A stretch of DNA of 64,000 nucleotides from Sandaracinaceae bacterium (GTDB lineage Bacteria; Myxococcota_A; Polyangia; Polyangiales; Sandaracinaceae), in NCBI GenBank assembly GCA_019637095.1, contig JAHBWG010000019.1:42825-106824 (forward strand), in the 5' to 3' direction. How positions within the stretch are numbered: the stretch's first letter is position 1; each line of letters opens with the position of its first letter. The position numbers and the translations under genes were made by a program. Under the pieces are notes generated by a model that did no database searches, had not been told where the DNA came from, and was given only the letters and a program-made list of their open reading frames with translations. Below, one piece after another: positions 58,462 through 64,000 of this stretch.

Positions 58462-59397
58462 TCAGCCCTCGTCGTCGAGGGCCAGCGGTGAGTGGCGGGG
58501 CGGGCCGAGGGCGTCGGCCGCGCGGCGGGTGAGCTCGTCGTGGAGCGCCCACGCGTCGTCGCCCGCGCGCTCGGGGGCGCTCGCGCGCGCGAGCAGCGCC
58601 GCGAGCTCCGGCGGGCTCGCCTCGCCCCGAAGGACGTGGGCCGCGACGCGGGCGCTCGCGGCGAGATCGATCGCGGGCCGCGCGTGCGCGCCTGGCCCGT
58701 GGCGCCACACCGCGGCCGACCAGCCGACGAGCACGACGCCGTGCGCGCGCGGGTGGACGAGGCAGTGCTCGGGCCGGACCGCGCCGTGCGCGAACCCGCT
58801 CGCGTGGACGAACGCGAGCTGCTCGAGCAGCCGCTTCCACATCCACACCGCGACGCGCGGCTCGACGCCGCCCGGGTGCTTCGCGCGGACGTGCGCGAGC
58901 GTGTGGACGAAGCCCTCGCGCCAGCGGTGCGCGGCGGCGAAGGGCGCGGGCGCGTCGCCGCGGAGCGGGCCCATCGCGACCGGCTGCGGGAGCAGGCGCG
59001 TGAAGTGCTCCGCGCCCGGGACGCCGCTCCCGCGCAGGCGCTCGATCGTGCGGTAGGCCGCCCGCATCGCTGCCTCGCCCTCGGCGTCGCGCGCGACCCG
59101 CAAGACGACGTGCTCGGTCAAGCGCGCGTCGCGCCGCGCGCGCCACACCTCGCCGCGCGCGCCGTCGGCGAGCTTGGCGCCGAGCGCGTAGCGGTGCTTG
59201 CCGAGCCCGACGCGGGGCGCGCCGCGGTCGTCCGGGCGGCCCTCCCAGGGCGGCACGGCGACGGGCCGCGCCCACCACGTCGGCGGCAGGTCGACGAGGA
59301 CCCGCCCGCAGTACGCGCAGACCGTCGAGCGGCCGCCGTCCGGGTGGAGGGGCGCGGCGCAGTGCGGGCACGCGAGGGCTCGGATCTTCGCGGTCAT
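58462..59397 (-). CDS. Zinc-ribbon pseudokinase
   Basis: A 311-residue protein. Residues 10-31 form a zinc ribbon (CPHC ... CAYCG). The rest has a protein-kinase fold: GLGKHRYALGAKLADGARGEVWRA (Gly loop), VVLRVARD (the catalytic Lys replaced by Arg), FAHGAVRPEHCLV in place of HRDLKPxN, and VLVGWSAAV in place of DFG. With HRD and DFG both lost it should be a pseudokinase acting as a scaffold or sensor. It heads an operon with the vWA and PurA-like genes. Confidence 0.82.
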   Translation of the reverse strand: MTAKIRALACPHCAAPLHPDGGRSTVCAYCGRVLVDLPPTWWARPVAVPPWEGRPDDRGAPRVGLGKHRYALGAKLADGARGEVWRARRDARLTEHVVLRVARDAEGEAAMRAAYRTIERLRGSGVPGAEHFTRLLPQPVAMGPLRGDAPAPFAAAHRWREGFVHTLAHVRAKHPGGVEPRVAVWMWKRLLEQLAFVHASGFAHGAVRPEHCLVHPRAHGVVLVGWSAAVWRHGPGAHARPAIDLAASARVAAHVLRGEASPPELAALLARASAPERAGDDAWALHDELTRRAADALGPPRHSPLALDDEG

Positions 59398-59461
59398 CTC
59401 GATACATGTCAGATAGACACGAAATCAATATGCGTCAACCGAACACTTATTGTCGCCAGTC

Positions 59462-59589
59462 GCCAGTAGGCGAAGTCGCCAGTAGGCGAAGCTGCCAGTA
59501 GGCGAAGTTGCCAGTAGGCGAAGTTGCCAGTAGGCGAAGTTGCCAGTAGGCGAAGTTGCCAGTAGGCGAAGTTGCCAGTAGGCGAAGCT
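59462..59589. repeat. Eight tandem 16-bp repeats
   Basis: Eight copies of GCCAGTAGGCGAAG plus two variable bases (TC, CT, TT, TT, TT, TT, TT, CT) at 59462, 59478, 59494, 59510, 59526, 59542, 59558 and 59574; a partial copy precedes. Each contains an interrupted GCC/GGC inverted pair. The array ends 18 nt before the ATPase-nuclease start codon. Upstream, 59398-59455 is the most A/T-rich stretch nearby (TATTGATTTCGTGTC-like on the minus strand) and probably holds the promoter of the pseudokinase operon. Confidence 0.85.
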
Positions 59590-59591
59590 GC

Positions 59592-59597
59592 CTATAC
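59592..59597 (+). promoter_or_regulatory. Possible -10 box for a leaderless transcript
   Basis: TATACC at 59592-59597 lies only 9 nt before the GTG at 59607 with no Shine-Dalgarno in between. If this is a -10 box, transcription would begin at or near the GTG and the mRNA would be leaderless. The -35 region would then fall in the last 16-bp repeats. Confidence 0.4.
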
Positions 59598-59606
59598 CTT
59601 GCCCCC

Positions 59607-61160
59607 GTGACCTTCCGAACGAGCGCGCCCGTCACGTCCGGGACGTTCTTCGACCGCGAGGTCCCGCTCGCGCGCATCCACGCGGCGTTCGACGGCCTCG
59701 CGGCGGGCGCGCCGCGGTGGCTCGCGCTCGTCGGACCCAGGAAGATCGGCAAGACGAGCCTCCTCATGGAGGCGTCGCGGCGCTCACCGGGCGAGGTCGC
59801 CGTGGCGATCCTCGACGTGATGGAGCACCTGCCGCTCTCGCTCGACGTGTTCCGCGCGCTCGCGCTCACGGTCGTCGACGCGCTCCTCGCGCCTCGCGCT
59901 GGGCTGTCGTTCTCGCGTCGCGCGCTCGACGCCGCTGCCTATCGGAGCGCCTTGCGCGAGGCGCCAGGGTTCGGCGCGCTCCCCGCGGAGCTCGCGGACG
60001 CCCTCGAGGCGCTGCCGACCGCGCCGGCGAACGCCGACACCGCGCGGCTCTGGCTCGAGCTGCCCGAGGCGCTCGCGCGCGCGCTCGATCGGCGGCTCGT
60101 CGTCGCCATCGACGAGCTGCAAGAGCTCGCCGCGCTGCCCGGTCGCTTCGAGCCCTTCCCGGTGATGCGCGCGATCTGGCAGCGGCACGAGCGCGTGGGG
60201 TACGTGATCAGCGGCTCGGCTCCTTCGATGCTGAAGGACCTCGTCACCTCGCGGCACTCACCGTTCTTCCAGCACTTCGACCTGATCGAGCTCGGCGCGT
60301 TCGAGCGTGACGACGCGATCGCGCTCCTCGTCGGCGCCGCGCCGCGCGAGCGGCCGATCCCTCCCGCCCTCGCGGCGCGCATCACCGACGTGGTCGGCGG
60401 GCACCCGTTCTACCTCCAGATCGTGGGCGAGTCGCTCACGGCCCGCGAGCCTCCGTACGACGAGGACGCGCTGAAGGCGGTGATCCAGTCGTTGCTGTTC
60501 TCGCGCAGCGGCCGGTTGTCCCTCTACTTCGAGAACGAGTACGCGCGCCTCGTCGGACGCGCGACCACCGCGGCGGCGAGCCTCGCCGCGCTCGCCGAGA
60601 GGGGCCCGCTGCGCCTCACCGACGTCGCGGCCGCGATCGGCGCGTCCACGGCGTCGATGGCGCGCTACCTCGAGCGCCTCGGCGACTCGGTCGTGCGCGG
60701 CGACGACGACCGCTACCGCATCGCCGACGCGCTCTTCGCCACCTGGATCGAGTGGCGCAGCCCCGGTGGCGCGACCGTGCCGATGCGCGTGATCGGGGAC
60801 GAGGCCGAGCTCGCGGTCGCCGAGCACCTCGCGGCGCTCGGCTTCGACCTCGTGTACCAGTCGCGCGCCTCGCGCGGCGCCTTCGATCTGCTCGCACTGC
60901 GCGGCCCCGACCAGCTCGGGCTCCAGGTGAAGCGCAGCCCGCTCCCGTTGCGGATCGCCAAGAGCGCGATGAACCGGATGCACGCCGACGCGAGGCGCTT
61001 CGGATGGGACTTCGTGATCGTGCAGGTCGACGAGGCCCTCGCCGTGCGCGTGCTCGACCCGGCGCGCGCGGTCCGCGGCAAGGAGCTCCGGCTCCACGAG
61101 GACGCGGTGATCGACAACTTGCTGCTCTGGCTCGAGGCGCGGCGCGGCCGCACGCCGTGA
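59607..61160 (+). CDS. Archaeal-type ATPase with C-terminal PD-(D/E)xK nuclease-like domain
   Basis: A 517-residue protein. Walker A GPRKIGKT at residues 43-50; Walker B LVVAIDELQEL (~170); a sensor-like VISGSAPSML and a winged-helix segment (LTDVAAAIGASTASMARYLERLG). After residue ~395 comes a nuclease-type fold: EAELAVAEHLAALGFDLV, SRGAFDLLAL and LGLQVKRSPLPL, i.e. the E...D...QxK pattern of DUF234/archaeal-Holliday-like domains. Such proteins are common in archaea and some bacteria as mobile or defence-linked ATPases. GTG at 59607 starts the coherent protein; an earlier codon would start within the repeats. Confidence 0.82.
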   Translation: MTFRTSAPVTSGTFFDREVPLARIHAAFDGLAAGAPRWLALVGPRKIGKTSLLMEASRRSPGEVAVAILDVMEHLPLSLDVFRALALTVVDALLAPRAGLSFSRRALDAAAYRSALREAPGFGALPAELADALEALPTAPANADTARLWLELPEALARALDRRLVVAIDELQELAALPGRFEPFPVMRAIWQRHERVGYVISGSAPSMLKDLVTSRHSPFFQHFDLIELGAFERDDAIALLVGAAPRERPIPPALAARITDVVGGHPFYLQIVGESLTAREPPYDEDALKAVIQSLLFSRSGRLSLYFENEYARLVGRATTAAASLAALAERGPLRLTDVAAAIGASTASMARYLERLGDSVVRGDDDRYRIADALFATWIEWRSPGGATVPMRVIGDEAELAVAEHLAALGFDLVYQSRASRGAFDLLALRGPDQLGLQVKRSPLPLRIAKSAMNRMHADARRFGWDFVIVQVDEALAVRVLDPARAVRGKELRLHEDAVIDNLLLWLEARRGRTP

Positions 61161-61265
61161 GGTCGGCGCCTCCCTGCGGTCGGTACGCCGGCAACTCGCG
61201 TTGACGGCGGGGCGCGGGCGACGGGCGCGCGTGCGCCGCGGAGCGGGGGCGTCTACGGTGTCGGC

Positions 61266-62867
61266 ATGCGGCTTGGATTCGCTTGGCTCGCGCTCGTGTG
61301 GCTCGGCTGCGATGGCGTCACGACGGGCGTCGACGGCGGGCGCGACGCGGCGCTCGTGGACGCGGCGCGCGAGGACGCGGGCCCGCCGACCTCGACGGTG
61401 ACGCTCGCCGAGCTCGTCGGGCAGATGAGCTCGCTCGATCACCTCGCGCGCGCGCCCTCGCCCGCCTACCGCACGCTCCAAGCGTCGAGCTGGGATCGGC
61501 GCTCGACCGATCCGAGCAACCCGAGCGACGTCGACGGCTGGTTCGCGAACCGCGACTGGGGCTGGTTCGAGCGCGAGGTCGAGGTCGCGGGGCGCCGCGA
61601 GCTCGTGATGGCCGAGGCCGACGGCGCGGGCGCGATCATGCGCATCTGGTCGGCCGCGCCGATGGGGACGATCCGCATCTACGTCGACGACTTCGACACG
61701 CCGGCGATCGAGGTGTCGATGGCGACGCTCCTCTCCGAGGCGCACCCCGACTTCGGCGCCCCGTTCGGCTACGTCGTCGCGCGTGGCGCCAACCTCTACT
61801 TCCCGATCCCGTTCGCGCGGCGCATGCGGATCACCACCGACGAGGGCGAGGTTTCGCCCGGCCTCTACTACATCGTGAACTACCGGCTCTACGAGGGGGC
61901 GGTCGACGTCGAGCCGTGGTCGCCCGCCGCGATGGCCGGCGCGCGCGAGGCGATCGAGGCGGCGCGCGCGACGCTGACCGACCCCGAGGGGCTCGTGCGC
62001 GGCGAGCGTCGCGCCGTGCCGCTGCCCGGGACGATCATGGCGCCGTCGGCCTCGGGCGGCGTGATCCGCGAGCTGACCGTGCACGCGCCGACGGCGACGG
62101 AAGAAGCGTTGCGCGCTGCGGTGCTCGCCATCGCGTTCGACGGCGAGGAGACGATCCGCACGCCGGTCGGAGACTTCTTCGGGACGGGGCCCGGGCTCAA
62201 CGGCCTGTCGACGCTCGCGCTCGCGACGTTCCCCGCGACGGGGCGCTTCGTCTCGCGCCTGCCGATGCCGTTCGCGCGCGAGGCGCGCGTCGAGATCGAG
62301 GGCGCGCTCGACGCGACGGTCGAGATCGTGCTCGACGAGTGGGACTTCGACAGGGCGAGCCGGCACCTGCACGCCGGCTGGCACGGCACCGGCGTCGTCG
62401 AGTCGCAGCCCAAGCGCGACATGGACCTCGCCGTGCTCACCGGCAGCGGGACGTACGTCGGGATGCACCTCGTGGTCGTCAACCCGATCAACGAGTGGTG
62501 GGGCGAGGGCGACGAGAAGTTCTACGTGGACGGGGACGCGTTCCCGACGTGGTTCGGCACGGGGACCGAGGACTACTTCGGCTACGCGTACACGGACCTG
62601 TCGCTCTTCCACGCGCCCTACCACGCGCAGTCGCGCACGGGGCTCACCACGCAGGTGGGGCACGTCTCGAACCTGCGCGTCCACGTGATCGACGCGATCC
62701 CGTTCCGCACGCGGCTGGATCTCGACATGGAGCTCTGGGCGTGGGTGCCGAGCGAGATCTCGTTCGACTGGGTGCTCTACTGGTACGCGCGCGACGGCGC
62801 GCACGATCTGCCGCGCCTCGCGCCGGGCACCGCGCGCGTGCACGACCCGGCGACGTTTCGGCGCTGA
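61266..62867 (+). CDS. GH172 (DUF2961) family lipoprotein
   Basis: A 533-residue lipoprotein: signal MRLGFAWLALVWLGCDG (lipobox WLGC), Asp/Ala linker, then the DUF2961 double jelly-roll: ASSWDRRSTDPSNPSDVDGWFANRD near the start, YFPIPFARRMRI, WWGEGDEKFYVDG and FGTGTEDYFGYAY (the conserved catalytic Glu-Asp region). GH172 enzymes act on fructofuranosides or arabinofuranosides as trimers. Here it is attached to the envelope. 105 bp without features precede it. Confidence 0.88.
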   Translation: MRLGFAWLALVWLGCDGVTTGVDGGRDAALVDAAREDAGPPTSTVTLAELVGQMSSLDHLARAPSPAYRTLQASSWDRRSTDPSNPSDVDGWFANRDWGWFEREVEVAGRRELVMAEADGAGAIMRIWSAAPMGTIRIYVDDFDTPAIEVSMATLLSEAHPDFGAPFGYVVARGANLYFPIPFARRMRITTDEGEVSPGLYYIVNYRLYEGAVDVEPWSPAAMAGAREAIEAARATLTDPEGLVRGERRAVPLPGTIMAPSASGGVIRELTVHAPTATEEALRAAVLAIAFDGEETIRTPVGDFFGTGPGLNGLSTLALATFPATGRFVSRLPMPFAREARVEIEGALDATVEIVLDEWDFDRASRHLHAGWHGTGVVESQPKRDMDLAVLTGSGTYVGMHLVVVNPINEWWGEGDEKFYVDGDAFPTWFGTGTEDYFGYAYTDLSLFHAPYHAQSRTGLTTQVGHVSNLRVHVIDAIPFRTRLDLDMELWAWVPSEISFDWVLYWYARDGAHDLPRLAPGTARVHDPATFRR

Positions 62868-62884
62868 AGGCTCGACGGACCTCG

Positions 62885-63364
62885 CTACTCGATCGGGCGC
62901 CAGCGGTCGTACTTGGCGGCGGAGCCCGGGCCGGCGAACACCTGGATCCCGACCATGCGCTCCTCACCGTTCTGGAAGCGCACCGTCGCCCCCGCCGGCA
63001 TGAAGATCGTGTCGCCCGGGCCGACCTCGCGCTCGACGCCGTCGATCCAGATCGTGCCGCGCCCTTCGAGGACGTGGACGTACTCCTCGTCGTCGTCCTG
63101 GTGCTCGGGCACGCTCGCGCCCGGCTCCATCTCGAGTCGACCGAGGAAGGCGTTTCGCCCCTGCGCGAGCAGCGTGACGGTGGCGGTGCCGGGCGGGGAG
63201 ACGCGGCGCGCGGCGCGCGCGAGCGGCCGGACCTCGGCGGGCGGCGACGCCGCGGGCGGCGTCGCGGCGAGCTCGTCACCCGCGGTGGCGGCGCGCGGCG
63301 CCGGTGGGCAGGCGCCGCCGCAGCCGGCGAGCGCGAGGAGCAGCGAGAGGGCGAGCGTGCGCAT
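62885..63364 (-). CDS. Cupin-domain lipoprotein
   Basis: A 159-residue lipoprotein (signal MRTLALSLLLALAGCGG, lipobox LAGC). After a Pro/Ala linker a single cupin follows: VPEHQDDDEEYVHVLEGRG (first motif, His and Glu ligands) and GPGDTIFMPAGATVRFQN (second motif). It could bind a metal and a small ligand; the function is unknown. It is convergent with the GH172 gene (17-bp gap) and follows the AgmX-like gene. Confidence 0.82.
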   Translation of the reverse strand: MRTLALSLLLALAGCGGACPPAPRAATAGDELAATPPAASPPAEVRPLARAARRVSPPGTATVTLLAQGRNAFLGRLEMEPGASVPEHQDDDEEYVHVLEGRGTIWIDGVEREVGPGDTIFMPAGATVRFQNGEERMVGIQVFAGPGSAAKYDRWRPIE

Positions 63365-63374
63365 GCCCGCGAAT

Positions 63375-64000
63375 CTACTGCGTCGTGAAGAGGAACGGAT
63401 AGGTCACGGTCAGCGGCCCGAGCTCGTCGAAGCGCCAGCCCTCTGGCGCCGCGCGCACGCACGACGCGAGGATCGGATCGCCGACGTCGTCGCCGATCAC
63501 CTCCGACGCGCCGACGCGCCCCGATCCGTCGACGCGCCAGCGCAGCGTGATCCGTCCGCCGATGCCGGCGGCGTGGGCGGGGCTCTGTGCGTAGCAGAAC
63601 CGGAGCTCGTGGCGGTGGCGCGCGACGATCCGGCGCACGGCGTCGGCCTCCGCGCTCACGGCGCGCCCGCAGGGGTGGCACGAGTAGGAGTCGCCGCCGC
63701 AGGGATAGCGGCGCTCGCAGTGCGGGACCGTGTGCGGCCAACCGACGCCGACGACGTCGGTGCGCGCAGGCGGCGGGACGAACGGGCGCGGGCGACCGGC
63801 GCCCAAGCCCCAGCCCGCGTGGTGTACGCCCGCTCGGCTCGCGGCGGGCAGCGCGCGCGCCTCCGCGATCGACGCGACGCCGCCCCGCAGCGTGGCGAGC
63901 GCGAGCCAGCCGTCGCGATCGACCGCGTGCCCGTCCCGGCGCGACGCGCCGGCGGGCGGCTCGACCGGCCGTGGGCCCAGCCCGAGCGACGTGACGCCGG
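63375..64000 (-). CDS. AgmX/TonB-C-like protein, C-terminal part (runs off right edge)
   Basis: The reading frame is open to the right edge, so the start lies outside the window; ~207 codons are visible. The C-terminal ~100 residues have Cys-containing helix (VRRIVARHRHELRFCYAQS) and GGRITLRWRVDGSGRVGASEVIGD strands typical of the AgmX/PglI C-terminal domain of myxobacteria. A Cys-rich patch (HCERRYPCGGDSYSCHPCG) precedes it. The function is unknown. The cupin gene begins 10 nt after its stop. Confidence 0.75.
   Translation of the reverse strand, partial: GVTSLGLGPRPVEPPAGASRRDGHAVDRDGWLALATLRGGVASIAEARALPAASRAGVHHAGWGLGAGRPRPFVPPPARTDVVGVGWPHTVPHCERRYPCGGDSYSCHPCGRAVSAEADAVRRIVARHRHELRFCYAQSPAHAAGIGGRITLRWRVDGSGRVGASEVIGDDVGDPILASCVRAAPEGWRFDELGPLTVTYPFLFTTQ

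Noticed and set aside
59462..59589. CRISPR array
   Set aside because: Units are contiguous with only two variable bases; there are no spacers and no cas genes.
1..64000. tRNA or rRNA genes and phage attachment sites
   Set aside because: None could be recognised by eye in the intergenic parts.

Overview
The window reads as chromosomal DNA of a very GC-rich myxobacterium (Polyangia, most like the Sandaracinaceae/Polyangiales). The clues are a DUF2378 protein (a family known almost only from myxobacteria), AgmX-type secreted proteins, a Ser/Thr kinase, and many lipoproteins that have short signal peptides followed by Asp/Ala/Gly/Pro-rich linkers. I saw no rRNA or tRNA genes. The species call is inference.

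Layout. 1-6717: part of a DISARM-type antiphage locus. The minus strand carries a sigma-70 factor, drmA and drmB (drmB runs off the left edge); divergently transcribed is a Vsr endonuclease fused to a C5 cytosine methyltransferase. 6756-17015: exported lipoproteins, a LysR regulator, a metzincin protease, a glutamine-amidotransferase-like/transglutaminase fusion, a c-haem beta-propeller lipoprotein and an SRPBCC protein. 17068-23984: DUF2378 protein, Ser/Thr kinase, UbiB-like kinase and a large STAND ATPase with a C-terminal winged helix. 24023-27922: four translationally coupled genes (DUF2156, unknown, PlsC-like acyltransferase, HemN-like radical SAM), probably lipid-related.

28026-35290 is the most unusual metabolic region. 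Three overlapping genes encode a TetR-isonitrile synthase fusion, a PvcB-like Fe(II)/2-oxoglutarate dioxygenase fused to a UbiA prenyltransferase, and a small membrane protein. Next come a NarL-type two-component system and a DUF2306-alcohol dehydrogenase fusion. A near-identical 19-bp element lies upstream of both the kinase gene and the DUF2306 gene, suggesting one regulon.

35724-52119 is a type VI secretion effector island: VgrG, a TPR adaptor, an intact PAAR-like/Rhs toxin with its immunity gene, a probable M91-like metallopeptidase effector, and a second orphan Rhs tip with a different toxin end and its own immunity gene. The orphan lies between two copies of the 3' end of a REP-associated (Y1) transposase and is surrounded by gene debris. 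No T6SS sheath or baseplate genes are present here.

52198-64000: a VOC protein, a serpin lipoprotein, a ferritin-like protein, a 46-residue peptide plus TetR gene behind a palindromic promoter, an operon of zinc-ribbon pseudokinase, von Willebrand A protein and a divergent PurA paralogue, an array of eight 16-bp repeats before an ATPase-nuclease gene, a GH172 glycosidase lipoprotein, a cupin lipoprotein and a partial AgmX-type gene at the right edge.
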